Counted from the first letter of the stretch, positions 21,074 through 32,306 are shown. The stretch: 64,000 nt of DNA from Ananas comosus (GCF_001540865.1 NC_033625.1:14256111-14320110), one strand, 5' to 3'. Notes: a model not told the origin generated them from the letters alone. Numbers and translations: made by a program.

Positions 21074-21161
21074 AACACCCACCAAAACCTTTCTCTTCTG
21101 TTAACACTCATTAAAGAGAAGAAGAAGAAGAATAAGAACTAAAAGAGAGAGAGAGAGAGAG

Positions 21162-21517
21162 ATGGTGAAGTTCTCAAAGCAGTTTGAGGGGCAACTCATT
21201 CCTGAGTGGAAGGAGGCCTTTGTTGATTATTGGCAACTTAAGAAGGACATAAAGAAGATCCAACCCCTTGAAGCACCACCCAACACTATAGGGACCATTA
21301 ACAAGCCAATCACAAAGCCTTCTATAGCTCAGAGGCTAATCTCACCACTGCATAAGCTCCCACTCTTTAGCTCCCATGGCCACAAGGATCATGGAGTCAT
21401 ACAGGTTCCTAGCTAGTTAATTAATTACACCACCTCAAAAGTTATATATTTTCCTTCTTTTTCTTTTTTCTTTTTTCCCCTCTCATTACCTGTGTTGGTT
21501 CTTACACTCACTAAATG

Positions 21518-21567
<50 letters not shown>

Positions 21568-21650
21568 ATGGAGGTGTTAGTGCTCTTACATCACATAGAT
21601 ATTGAACCATGCCATGCATGTATGTAGCCATGTAGGGAGTGGGGGGGTCC

Positions 21651-21734
<84 letters not shown>

Positions 21735-23047
21735 TATTTTGGGGATGCTTCGCTTGGTTCCTGTGTAGGAACATGGAAATAAATTATATTCCCTTTAAAA
21801 ATTGGAAACAAACAAATTATATATGTATGTATACATGTATGCATGCATGTATATTATATATATGTGTGTACGTATATATGTATGTACGTACTGATCATCG
21901 TGTGCACAAATAGTTTGGAGATCAGCAATATTTTTTCTTCTTTTTTGTGCTTTTTCTCTGCTTTAACTAATGTGTTGCATTCCTTTTCCTCTCTTTTATT
22001 TTTTTTGTTTTTTGTTTTTTAGGTTCACAAAAAGCTCGCGAGCTCTGCGAGCAGCGGGGACATGTACGAGACCGAACTCCTAGAGCAGTTCGCCGACACC
22101 GACGCAGCGAAAGAGTTCTTCGCGAGGCTCGACCTCCAGCTGAACAAGGTGAACCAGTTCTACAAGGGGAAGGAGAAGGAGTTCCTGGAGCGAGGGGCCT
22201 CTTTGATGAAGCAGATGGAGATTCTCCTCGATCTTAAGGCGGCGCTGAAGCAGCAAAAGGAGAAGTGTTCATCAAAGGATGATCCCTCCATCTCTTGTTC
22301 CCTTGCATCTGGTATGTGTAATTTGCTTCTAACTTGTACATAACTTAGTATTCATTAACCACTATACAATACATGTTATATATATATATATAGCATGTAT
22401 TGTATATGCATATGTAGGGTTAGGTTCTTGTACTTACGGAAGTATAGTGGTTTCCGTGCTTGTATGTTATTATCTATAATGGGGCATTTAATTCGACAAT
22501 CCATTCTGTTAGACATAATTTATAGTGTTGGAATTATTTAGAAATCAAATTTTATAATTTTTTGACTTTGTTTGCCTATTGAACCAGTAGTCTCAAAATA
22601 AATGACTTAAATAAAAATTTCATAAAAAACAGTGATAAAAAACTCAAATTTTAAATCGGAAGTATTGATCTTGCTCTTGATGTTAATTAAGTAGAATTTT
22701 TTTATTGAAGTTTTATATAGTTTGAATTATTCTATACCGTTGAATTTATAGATGTACTATATCGGCCGTTAAAATAGTAATTTTTTAGACTATTTGATCA
22801 CCTGATAAATGATCTTGAAAAATTATAAAATTTGATTTCTAAATAATTCTAATAGTGTAGATCAATCAATTGATTTGTCATCAAAAATGACTTATAAATG
22901 GAAGGCCTCCGTATTTTCAAAAGCGCAGGAGATCTACATACTCTATGCATATGTATACGTACGTATATTTTGACGGTTGATACGTTGTACAGTAAAACTT
23001 TTGTTGTTACTTTTGGTATAAATATTTTATGTCCTTAATCTAATGCT

Positions 23048-23103
<56 letters not shown>

Positions 23104-25123
23104 GAGAACAGAAGAGGGATCCGCGAGGGGCCCAACAATAGAAGAAGAGCAAGTCCAAGAGAGCCCAACACTAGCATTTGAAAGGAATAATAGTAGTGGC
23201 CAAACAGAGAACATACTATCAAGCTCTCATCAAAGGCTAGATGACTCAGGGAGGCTTGTGATGAAGCCAAAGAGGGAGGAAGGGAAGCTCAGAAAAAGCC
23301 TCTCAGGGAGGGTAATAAGTTGCCAAGGGAAGAACCTGAGGATAAACATACCCCTCACCACACCTTCTAGAACCTTCTCAGCTCTCACTTACTTGGTGTG
23401 GGAGGACCTTGTGAGCCAATCAAAGAAATGTGGCAATGAGGGGGATCAGAAGCTCAAGATCAACAAAAGCAACCTCCACCATGCTGAGAAGATGATTAGA
23501 GGGGCCTTCATTGAGTTGTACAAAGGATTAGGATACCTAAGTACATATAGGTGAGAACTATATATTAAAGGACTCGATTTCGACATTATTTTATATCGAT
23601 CGATACCGCGCGAGTACTGATCACTACAAGAAAATTTACATTTAAAAGTATTCCAATAATAGTCTAGCGTCGGCAAATGAAGAATCGTCACGTATTGATA
23701 CTTATGCCAAGCGTCGATAACATATATTCTGATACTTTAAAGCATCAAAAAATTGAAAATAATAGCAAAGTTTATCAATTTATAAGCTGGTTTGATACAA
23801 TAGAGTGTTCATATGACGACATTTTTTGAAGTGTTGGTATTTACTATATTATAGGGACGCTTCCTCAAAGCGTTGTCTTGCGCTTAGTGACTGTTCGGTC
23901 CGAATCAAACCGACTAATTTCGATCGGTTGATTTGGTTCGATTCAATCTTGTAAATCGAGAATAATTTTATATAGTTTGGGCTAAATTTTTTGCAGGAAC
24001 CTGAACATGTTGGCTTTTGTGAAGATTATGAAGAAGTTTGACAAGGTCATCAATTTTTATCCCCATTAATTACTTGCTAATATTATTTAATTTGAAATAA
24101 CTGTTCACAAAGTATTTACTTAGTTTTTACTATATATTACATATCTCAGGTGACAGGAAAACAAGCTCTACCAATATATATTAAAGTAGTGGAGAGCTCC
24201 TATTTCAATAGCTCAGACAAGGCAAGTTGATCTCTACATTATATATAAAGCCCCTCGTACTCATAAGTCGTTTCCGATAATAAAACTTTTGAATTGATGA
24301 TTGATACCGTTAAATATGATTTAGAACATTTGAAACTTTTAGAAAAAAAAATTTTAGTAATTTTTCAAAATTAATTATAATAACAATATTCATCAAGTGG
24401 ACATAAAATGAACAGTCAAATCGAATTCTCCAATTTAAGATTGGAGTTATTGATCTTTATCGAGATAATGAATATAATTTTCTATCAAGTATCCTATGCC
24501 GCCCGTTAAAGATTGTTACTTTTGAGACCTTTTGATCGTAAGGTAAATAATGTCGAAAAATTATAAAATTTGACCAATAGAACTTTTAAATACTCTAAAT
24601 CATATTTAACAGTATGGATCGATCATCGATTCAGAAGTTCTATTATCGAAAACGACTTATAAGTACGAAAACGATCGTACTCATAAAAGTACAGTAGCCA
24701 GACTCATATATATGTAACATATGTAACATCAATGAATAACATATTATTGCATAGTAATTGTGACGCTCCACTTTTCAGAAGGTCATCCATCCTAGGATTA
24801 GTCCTGTCCTCTAGACACCATCCAAAATATTTAAACCGGGTTCAGAGTTCTAATTCTATTATATGTTATATATAGGGCTATATGGGGTCTCACAGTAATA
24901 CTATCATCTATATCCATGTTTAGCAAATTTATATTTGTCACTAATCAATATTAAAAAAAAAAAAAAATGAACAGGCCATTAAACTAATGGACGAGGTGGA
25001 AGAGTTGTTCGTCAAACACTTCGCCGAAGATGACAAGAGGAAGGCCATGAAGTATCTTAACCCCCATCAGCACAAAGAATCGCACGGGGTCACGTTCTTC
25101 ATCGGTAATCATTTTTTTAAAAT

Positions 25124-25158
<35 letters not shown>

Positions 25159-25403
25159 TTGGACTGGGCTACTATTAGTAGCAAAATACCATTGTTGCTA
25201 TCAGTTTTTTAGCCTTTGGATCAACTCTTTTCATTATTTCTAACAATTGGATTAAATACTATAACCCAGTGGGAACCACTAAACCCTAGGGGGACCACTC
25301 AACTCTAACTGACTAATATCATCCTGACCCTACAATTTTTCATCCAAGGGTTAAAAACTTGATAGCAAAAAGAGTGTTTTACTATTAATAGTATTCCAGC
25401 CTA

Positions 25404-25439
<36 letters not shown>

Positions 25440-28400
25440 TTGATTAAATAATAAAAAAATTTTATAAATATTTATTTTTCTTTTTTCTTTAGCTTTTAAA
25501 AACTATATTTATCTTATCAACTTTTCAACTTGTTGTATTTAGCGCCTCCGCCGGGGTTCTATAATATTCCGTCTATTTTTTATATTCACACCAAAAATAT
25601 TCTTCAAAATAACAGAAATATATATTAAAAAATATTTTTTTATAAAAAAAGTAAGGGTAATTTGATCATTTTGTTCTTTCTATTAATATCGTACCTTTTT
25701 GAAAATATTTCTAAATTTTAAGAAGATAGAATATAAATTTTTAAAAATTAAAAAAATTAAAAAAATATATTATAAAAAAATTTTTCTAGGAAAAACTTCA
25801 AAAAACCCCCCTGTGGTTTCGTAGTTTCTCACTTTGTCCCCCTGTGGTTTAAAATATATCAATTTATCCCCATGTGGTTTCGTTTTTATCTTTTCGGTAG
25901 CTTTTTCGTTAATATTTCATTAAATTATATACAAAAAAACTTCAGATACCCATCTAGATTTATCAAATATTCACTTTAGTATCCTTTAATTTTAACTTTA
26001 TCAGTAATTTAAGAAAAAAATAATGAATTGAAAGAAAAAGAGAACAAAGAAACCACAGGGGCAAATGTATATTTTAAACCAAGGGGGACAAAATGAGAAA
26101 CTACGAAACTACGGGGGGTTTGAAGTTTTTCCTTTTTTCTCTAATTTAGCCTTTAGAATTGCGTAAATTCTACTTCACACACAATACAGGGATGTCAATG
26201 GGTATGGATCCCGAAATTTTATCCGAACCGAACCCGAATGACAATGGGGGACTATATCCGATGGATATGGATATGGATTTGGATATGGATATAAAAAATA
26301 AAAACCCAACAGATATGAATTCGGATATGGATTTTGATTGTACCCGATCCGAACCCGAACCCGACCCGAACCCGAATTTATTTTGTATTATATATAATAT
26401 ATATATAAAAATTTGATGTTATATTTGAATTTGTATTTTAAAAATTTAAATTTAATATAATATATTTTGAAATATTGAAAAAAGAAATAATTGTTTCAGG
26501 TTCAAATTTTCAGGTTCGGGTTCGGGTTCGGGTTTCGGATTTTTAGTCGGGTTCGGGTTTGGATATGGATTTTTAAAATCCGTCGGGTTCGGGTTCGGGT
26601 TCGGATTTTTAAAAATCTGCCCCGAATCCGACCCGTTGATATCTCTAAACACAATGGCATAAACTAAACAATACATCAATCTATTACATTATCTTTTTTT
26701 TTCTTTTTTTTTTCTTTTTTTGCTCACTTTTAGGACTATTTACGGGATGCTTCGTCGCGCTCTTGGTGGGTTACTGCATTATGGCGCGCATAGCGGGGAT
26801 GTACACTCGCCAATCCGACTCAATCTACATGGAAACTGTGTATCCTGTTATTAGGTATTATTACTATAACTAGTATACATAAAATTAATTGGATCAAATT
26901 TTAGTCATATTAATAATTACGATTAATAATTTATTCTGATTCCTGTAAAGATATTAAATAGCAAATATATTCGGACAAAACTTAATTTATCAAATCTATT
27001 ATTTCGAAAATTCTCTGGTTAATTATCAAATATGTGCCTCCGAAAGTTCCGGTTCGTTTGATTTCACAGCTAGTTTTTTTTAATCGTGGATGCGTAAAAT
27101 AACTATTTGGCCATTATAAATTTGTCCCTGCAAAAAGATATTTTTCTTTTTCTCTCTCCTCGCCTTCTGCCATAGTACCTGTAGGCGCCACGGATAAAGA
27201 GGAGAAGATGAAAAAGATCATATCTAATTTTGGTAACACTTTTGGAGGGATAAATCTGATAACTTAAGTTCTGTAGGATTATATTTGCTATTTAATACTT
27301 TTGTAGATGACTCTCCTATGTAACTTGAACTGCTGTATATTTGATTGATGCAGCATGTTCAGCCTCTTGTTTCTGCACTTGTTCCTCTACGGATGCAACA
27401 TATTCATGTGGCGCAAGGCGCGGATAAACTACAGCTTCATATTCGAATTCGCGCCGACGAAGGAGCTCAAATACAGAGATGTGTTCCTGATATGCACCGC
27501 GTCGATGACGATAGTTGTGGGCGTGATGTTCGCGCACTTGACGCTTACGGTGAAGGGGCACTCTTCGTCGTCGACTCGAGCGCAGGCGATCCCCGGCATT
27601 TTGCTCCTGGTATGAGATCCAGCATTTGTGCACTTCAAAATTTTGTAGATACTCCATCTACAAAAGTTATTTTTTAGAAAAAAATGCCTTAAAATTTCGT
27701 ATCGTAAACACTCCTCAAAATGTGCTTCTGATTTTCATTACCAGATGAATTTTGAAAGAATATGTATTTCAAAGTTTTGAAGAGTTCAAGTGAAATTAAG
27801 ATAAGTTATATATATAAATATATATAGATATAGGGATAATATCTAATACACTTCTTAACACTTCTGAAATATCTTATATACACCTTACTTTTATGTTTCA
27901 AATATACCTCTCGTATATTTTTTCGTTATTTAAAAATAACCCTGCTATTAATACCCATTAAGTGATCTGAGATTAAATCCAGGTTAAATTTCTACTAAAG
28001 TTAAAAAAAAAAAGTCAAAATACCTCTTTTGTTCCTAATTTAAGAATAAATAAAAAAAGTTAGTGACAGTAGAAAGGTAAATTTGAAAAAGACAAAAAGT
28101 GAAAATTCTTTTGCCCCTAATTTAAGAACAAATAAGAAAAGTTGATGACGGTAGAAAAATATATTTAAAATGATAAAATAGTAACTTCACAGAGATAACG
28201 GTTGTTCCTAGTGATTTACTAATAAAATTTAACTCAAGAGTATATTTGAAATCACTTAGAATATTAAAAAGGTATTTTTAGTATTAGCTTTCTAATAGGG
28301 GTAAAATAGAAAGTCGAAAACTTTTCAGGGGTACAAAAGCAATTGCTCCTCACGCAAATGTCGTAAATACTCTTCAAAATGTGCTCTTGTGATTTTCATA

Positions 28401-29195
28401 ATGTCAAGATGAATTTTGAAAGATTATGTATTTCAAAGGTTTGAAGAGTTGAGGTGACATTAACACAAATTAAGTATCTTTAATAATAGAATAAGTTCTT
28501 TACATATTTATTTTGGAATATGTAAATGGAATCTAGAATATGTTCCAATGAACAAAGTGGAGATATTATATATTCTTCTATCAAATGAAACAAATTGTTT
28601 TGGAATAAAGAAGCAATAAAAAGAGAGATGCTATTCTTATGGATTGAATTGCTGCAGATGTTCCTGATGTTGCTGGTATGCCCTTTCAATATCGTCTATC
28701 GGTCGAGCCGCTATTGCTTCCTCAGAATCTTAAGAAACATCATCTTGTCTCCTCTGTACAAGGTATATACTGTGAAATAATACGAAACAATCGTTATTCT
28801 CTAAAAGCTTCAACTGATAGAGAACGATATGCCGATTTATATATTAAAGATTATTGAATAAATTTGAGAATATATATATATTTTTTTATCATTACTAAGT
28901 TGCAAAATTGTTTGTGAATTTCTTTGTAATTGCAGGTTGTTATGGTTGATTTCTTCATGGCTGATCAACTATGTAGTCAGGTACTCATCATATTACTATT
29001 TTGGGCAATTAATTTCTCATATATTATTAAAAAGTATAAAACATTATTTTTAAAGTATGAAGGTCTCCGTATTTTCGAAAGCGTAGAAGCCTAGCTCTAT
29101 ATTATAAGATCAGATACAAACAAATTGGATCAAAAATTACTAAACTCCTTTTTTTTTCTTTTTTTTTTTCTTTTTTTTTCTTTTTTTTTTTTTTT

Positions 29196-29227
<32 letters not shown>

Positions 29228-31043
29228 TTTTTTTGCGGAAATAGGTTCCGATGCTTCGGAGTCTCGAATATTTGGCTTGCTACTACATAACTGGGAGTTA
29301 CAAGACACAAGATTATGGATACTGCATGAGAGCTAAACATTTCAGGGACTTAGCTTATGCTGTGTCCTTCTTACCTTACTACTGGAGAGCCATGCAGGTT
29401 AATTGATCCTGCACACACATTCCCTTTCATTCTAGCAAATTTACTAAAATACCCCCTGCGGTATCACATATTTATGTTTATACCCCTGCAAAAACCCTAA
29501 ATATGGGGGAATTACTCAAGTTGGAGTTCTGTATATATGGTACTTTACGTTAAATATAAAAATATTTAAACACCGTTTTTTTAGTAGTTTAAATTGTTAG
29601 AGAATAACGGTTGTTTCGTATTATTTAATATGGTATCAGAAAAGGAGGTCCTGAGTTCGAGTCGCGCCAGACTCCTAACACTATTATTTTAAGTCTCGAG
29701 CCCAGACGTGAGGGAGAACGTCAAATGTGAAATTATTTAAATATTATTCTCTACCGGCTTAAACTTGTAGATTACAGCGGCTGTTTCGTATTATTTCGCA
29801 CTTTATAGTTTGTGCATTTTGCGAATGTATATGTATGTGAATGCCTCATTCTCTTTTCCGCGCGGGAGAACTCAATTTGAAACGATGAATCATTTTCGAT
29901 GCGATGTAGTGCGCGAGGAGGTGGTTCGACGAGGGAGAGACGAGCCACCTCGTGAACTTAGGGAAGTACGTGTCCGCCATGCTCGCGGCGGGCGCGAAAG
30001 TGGCCTACGAGAAGGAGAAGAGCATCGGATGGCTCTCGCTCGTCGTCGGGGTCTCGAGCGCCGCGACGATCTACCAATTGTATTGGGACTTTGTTAAGGA
30101 TTGGGGCCTGCTCCAACTCGACTCGAAGAACCCCTGGCTCAGGAACGATCTCATCCTCCGAAGAAAATTCGTGTACTACTTGTCGATGGTACGTGCGGCG
30201 CATTCTTTTCATCTTTAAATTTCGCCCATGACATGTCGCGAACTACCGATTTCGTCTTCTAAAAGCTACATTTCGAATTTCGCAGGGTTTAAATCTTTTG
30301 CTGAGGCTTGCTTGGCTACAAACAGTTGTACACCCAAATTTTGGGAGTTTGGATTCTAGGGTTACTTCACTTTTCCTAGCAGCTCTTGAGGTGATTCGGC
30401 GCGGACAGTGGAATTTCTATAGGTATATATATTCGAAATTTCGACTTAAAACTAAGGCTAAATAACAGAAAAATCTTTCTGTAAATATCAATTTTTTTAC
30501 TTTCCCTCCCTGACTTTCAAAAACCTATAGTTTGCCCCCTTAAAATTTCAAATTATTGCATTTAACCCTCCTCCCTCAAGGTTCCATCACTATTCCGTTA
30601 ATTTTTTATAATTTACACTGAAAATATCCTTTAAAATGACAGAAATATATTAAAAAATTATTTTTTTTCTTATAAAAAAAGTAAGGGCAATTTGGTCATT
30701 TTGCCCTCTCCATTAATACCGTAACCCCTGAAAACATATCTGAAATTTTAAAGGAGCAAAATATAGATTTTTAAAAGTCAAAGAGGAATACAGGAAGCTT
30801 TTCTGTAATTTAGCCTAAAACTGATAATAGAGATCAAAATTGCGCGGAAACGTATGTCAAATTCTCTAAATCAATGTAACATGTCTCTTTTTTCCATTTT
30901 ACTTTTATTTTTCTATCAAGTACTATTTTTTTCTTCTTTTTTTTTTTTTCTTTAGGTTGGAGAATGAGCATCTGAATAATGCTGGAAAATTTAGGGCAGT
31001 GAAAACTGTTCCATTGCCTTTTCATGAAGTGGAACAGGATTGA
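21162..31043 (+). CDS. PHO1: PHO1-type phosphate exporter (SPX-EXS protein)
   Basis: Fourteen exons splice to 801 codons, the usual length: 21162-21404, 22023-22311, 23112-23550, 23997-24045, 24150-24221, 24975-25104, 26734-26854, 27354-27609, 28658-28762, 28936-28980, 29245-29397, 29910-30188, 30286-30422, 30956-31043. The N-terminal SPX domain (about 1-345) begins [20 protein letters not shown] and ends with the lysine cluster KIMKKFDK, the type that binds inositol pyrophosphates. Hydrophobic segments follow ([16 protein letters not shown], about 405-425; [14 protein letters not shown]). The C-terminal EXS domain (about 590-780) includes [27 protein letters not shown] and [22 protein letters not shown]1 proteins export phosphate for xylem loading. 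All exon phases agree; intron 5 uses a GC donor. Introns carry MITEs and a solo LTR. Which PHO1 paralogue this is cannot be told by eye. Confidence 0.97.
21521..21565. repeat. (TA)n(TG)n microsatellite in PHO1 intron 1
   Basis: TA units followed by about 16 TG units. In the same intron, 21656-21731 holds two (TA)n blocks each preceded by GTCCATCCAA, i.e. a tandem duplication of a microsatellite with its flank. Confidence 0.85.
22417..22940. mobile_element. Family A MITE in PHO1 intron 2
   Basis: Left arm GTACTTACGGAAGTATAGTGG... and right arm ...GGAAGGCCTCCGTATTTTCAAAAGC are complementary with decay. The internal blocks (TATAATGGGGCATTTAATTCGAC; TATTGAACCAGTAGTCTCAAAAT; CGTTGAATTTATAGATGTAC) match the 7.7-kb copy. 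Confidence 0.65.
23048..23099. repeat. T homopolymer (~52 nt) ahead of PHO1 exon 3
   Basis: An uninterrupted T run lies only 12 bases before the exon 3 acceptor (AACAG|AAGAGG at 23111/23112). It is in the position of the polypyrimidine tract. Its true length is uncertain, as homopolymers assemble poorly. Confidence 0.9.
23622..23885. mobile_element. Truncated CACTA-like MITE in PHO1 intron 3
   Basis: Begins CACTACAAGAAAATTTACATTT, the left end of many plant CACTA MITEs. The interior has GCGTCGG repeats shared with 18045-18400. The matching right terminus is missing; after about 23880 the sequence becomes unrelated. Confidence 0.55.
24235..24708. mobile_element. Family A MITE in PHO1 intron 5
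   Basis: Left CCCTCGTACTCATAAGTCGTTTCCGATAAT and right ...ATTATCGAAAACGACTTATAAGTACG are complementary. The core 'ATACCGTTAAATATGATTTAG' left and 'TAAATCATATTTAACAGTATGG' right matches the 6.9-kb copy. (TA) text on both sides. Confidence 0.7.
24759..24894. mobile_element. Solo LTR of the TRIM family, TSD GTAAT, in PHO1 intron 5
   Basis: Starts TGTGACGCTCCACTTTTCAG and ends ...GGGGTCTCACA (TG...CA), 136 bp, with a perfect 5-bp target duplication GTAAT (24754-24758 and 24895-24899). The first 40 bases match both LTRs of the TRIM at 13391-14857. There is no internal region, as expected after recombination between two LTRs. Confidence 0.85.
25126..25160. repeat. (TA)n(GA)n at the left edge of a family B MITE
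   Basis: TA then GA units directly joined to the MITE in PHO1 intron 6, the same arrangement as before the family A elements at 14.2 and 63.4 kb. Confidence 0.85.
25158..25406. mobile_element. Family B MITE in PHO1 intron 6
   Basis: Left TTGGACTGGGCTACTATTAGTAGC and right ...TACTATTAATAGTATTCCAGCC are inverted repeats. (TA)n(GA)n lies on the left and (TA)n on the right (25408-25433). About 250 bp, non-coding. Confidence 0.65.
25480..25788. mobile_element. Family D MITE, partial copy, PHO1 intron 6
   Basis: Contains 'AACAGAAATATATATTAAAAAAT' and 'GTAAGGGTAATTTGATCATTTTGTTC', shared with the copies at 30.5, 32.6 and 45.4 kb. The left end is unclear. Confidence 0.5.
25789..26132. mobile_element. 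TGTGGTTTC MITE, family C, in PHO1 intron 6
   Basis: Ends GGAAAAACTTCAAA and (rc) GGAAAAACTTCAAA are identical. Arms continue with CCCCCTGTGGTTTCGTAGTTTCTCACTTTGTCC for about 60 bp each. 344 bp, non-coding. The best-preserved copy of this family in the window. Confidence 0.8.
26187..26648. mobile_element. hAT-like MITE with CGAACCCGAACC motifs, PHO1 intron 6
   Basis: Ends CAGGGATGTCAATGGGTATGGATCC and (rc) TTAGAGATATCAACGGGTCGGATTC are inverted. The 8-bp flanks ACACAATA (26179-26186) and ACACAATG (26649-26656) match at 7 of 8. Subterminal GAACCCGA / TCGGGTTC repeats fill both arms. The Asp/Met-rich or Pro/Asn-rich frames reading through are not genes. Confidence 0.75.
27831..28350. mobile_element. 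Family E MITE in PHO1 intron 8
   Basis: Left 'GGGATAATATCTAATACACTTCTTAACACTTCTGAAAT' and right '...TTCAGGGGTACAAAAGCAATTGCTCC' are the ends found on the 60.5-kb and 61.4-kb copies. The interior has 'GTTCCTAATTTAAGAATAAATAAAAAAAGTTAGTGACAGTAGAAA' twice. Confidence 0.55.
29047..29096. mobile_element. One arm of a family A MITE, PHO1 intron 10
   Basis: 'GTATGAAGGTCTCCGTATTTTCGAAAGCGTAGAAGCC' matches the right arm of the copies at 8.2 and 22.9 kb. The rest is missing. Confidence 0.5.
29150..29234. repeat. Near-pure T tract ahead of PHO1 exon 11
   Basis: About 85 bases of T with scattered C, ending 10 bases before the exon 11 acceptor (AATAG|GTTCCG at 29244/29245). A second case of an extreme poly-T tract next to an acceptor in the same gene. 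Confidence 0.9.
29585..29805 (+). mobile_element. TRIM-like or tRNA-Met-like repeat, PHO1 intron 11
   Basis: 'TGGTATCAGAAAAGG' (29631-29645) resembles the tRNA-Met primer-binding site and 'GAGTTCGAGTC' (29654-29664) a tRNA T-loop / Pol III B box. On both sides lies a short direct repeat: GAATAACGGTTGTTTCGTATTATTT (29603-29627) and ATTACAGCGGCTGTTTCGTATTATTT (about 29771-29796). Either a tiny TRIM with short LTR remnants or a SINE. A decayed relative lies at 62575-62850. Confidence 0.5.
30454..30816. mobile_element. Family D MITE in PHO1 intron 13
   Basis: Ends AGGCTAAATAACAGAAAAATC and (rc) AGGCTAAATTACAGAAAAGC are inverted repeats. Arms continue with CCCTGACTTTCAAAAACCTATAGTTTGC. About 360 bp, non-coding. 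Confidence 0.7.
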
Positions 31044-31083
31044 GAGAACACTTAATATAAGCTTGATCAATAAGCCATGATCN

Positions 31084-31178
31084 CTTTAGGTTGGAGAATG
31101 AGCATCTGAATAATGCTGGAAAATTTAGGGCAGTGAAAACTGTTCCATTGCCTTTTCATGAAGTGGAACAGGATTGAG
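31084..31178 (+). pseudogene. Exact second copy of PHO1 exon 14
   Basis: 95 bases identical to 30950-31044: five intron bases with the acceptor AG, the whole last exon and its TGA. The two copies are 39 bases apart, and an N sits at 31083 just before the second. If real, it is a recent tandem duplication with a usable acceptor, giving the same protein and a shorter 3' UTR. The adjacent N makes a mis-joined assembly more likely. Confidence 0.85.
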
Positions 31179-31179
31179 C

Positions 31180-32155
31180 TCGATCGATGTTTCGTGATCG
31201 GAGATTCGTAGCGGATCCGAGCGTCGAAAAGGAGAAATTTATGCCCTGTAGTTTGATGTTAAGAAACTAGTGTATCAAATACTATGTATACAAATGATTT
31301 ATTCTTGGTGCTATAAATAATGGAAAAAAGGCATCACTTGTTCATTTTTGTTGATCCACTTTTTCATGCATATAAACAGCAATGACTTTCAAAATTTTGA
31401 TTTTACTATCCGACTTTAATTTCAATTTGCAGTGCTTTTGACTTTAAAATTTAAGCTGATTACCTATTTTAATAAATTTACAATTGTAAGAATTATATGA
31501 AATATACTGACTAAATATCTAAAAATAAACGATTCACTCATATTTTAAAGTCAAAATATCGTTGACTGATTCAAATCAAATAAATTAAATAGTTGGATAG
31601 TAAAATTAAATTTTTTTTAGTACATGATGTTAGTGCTAACTATATCCCTTCTTTTATCTAAGTCACGAGTTAAATCTCCACTTTCGCCACCTTTTATAGG
31701 TTAAATCCGCATATTGAAGTTCGATGGGTTATCCACCCGTCAATTTCGTGTTCCTTTCATATCCTTTTATCTGCGTGAGGGATAGTGTTAAGTATATAAT
31801 TTTTAACTCGAGTTAGAGTCCGTCAAACATGTCTGATATCTTAAATAGGAATGCAAATGGATCTGGATTGGTGTAGCTCCCGTCCCAATCAGCCTCGAAT
31901 GGGACAGATATGAACCAAAGATATAGAAAAAGATAAGATGCCTGGATCCACCAAGAAAATGGAACAAGTGGCGTAGGATCGCTTTCTTCTTTTGATTCGC
32001 CATGATCCATCAAAAACCAGTTCATGTCCCATCTACCCAAACTGAAGCAGTAAAATGGAGTCAAAAAAGAAGATAAAAAATTACTTGTCTTGAATCTGCT
32101 TATCGAATCCACTTCATTTGCATCCCTAGTCTCAAACACCCCTTATATATCTACC
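31180..32155. other. PHO1 3' flank, no gene recognised
   Basis: 31180-31380 is likely PHO1 3' UTR or its downstream flank. No coding signal: the overlapping minus-strand frames at 31803-32139 have no known domain. Confidence 0.4.
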
Positions 32156-32159
32156 GCCA

Positions 32160-32306
32160 AATATTGTCGCCTAAGCGATATGTAAATAATGACGAAAAGT
32201 TATAAAATTTGGTTCCGAGGGAGTGGACATATTGTCGGTCATATTCAACGGGCGTAGATCAACGATTCGGATATCTGATTATCGAAAACAATATAGAAGC
32301 ACCAAT
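32160..32306. mobile_element. Right half of a family A MITE
   Basis: 'CTAAGCGATATGTAAATAATGACGAAAAGTTATAAAATTTGGTT' followed by 'CAACGGGCGTAGATCAACGATTCGGATATCTGATTATCGAAAACAA' matches the right side of the 7.7-kb copy. Confidence 0.5.

Noticed and set aside
20500..21161. P1BS (GNATATNC) phosphate-starvation site upstream of PHO1
   Set aside because: GTATATCA and GTATATCT are near misses; no exact match was found in the visible promoter, though a gap of Ns lies there.
26159..26679. Met/Asp-rich and Pro/Asn-rich frames in PHO1 intron 6
   Set aside because: They translate the GATATGGAT and GAACCC motifs of the hAT-like MITE.
27316..27677. Antisense and shifted frames over PHO1 exon 8
   Set aside because: Shadows of a GC-biased exon; the sense frame is conserved PHO1.
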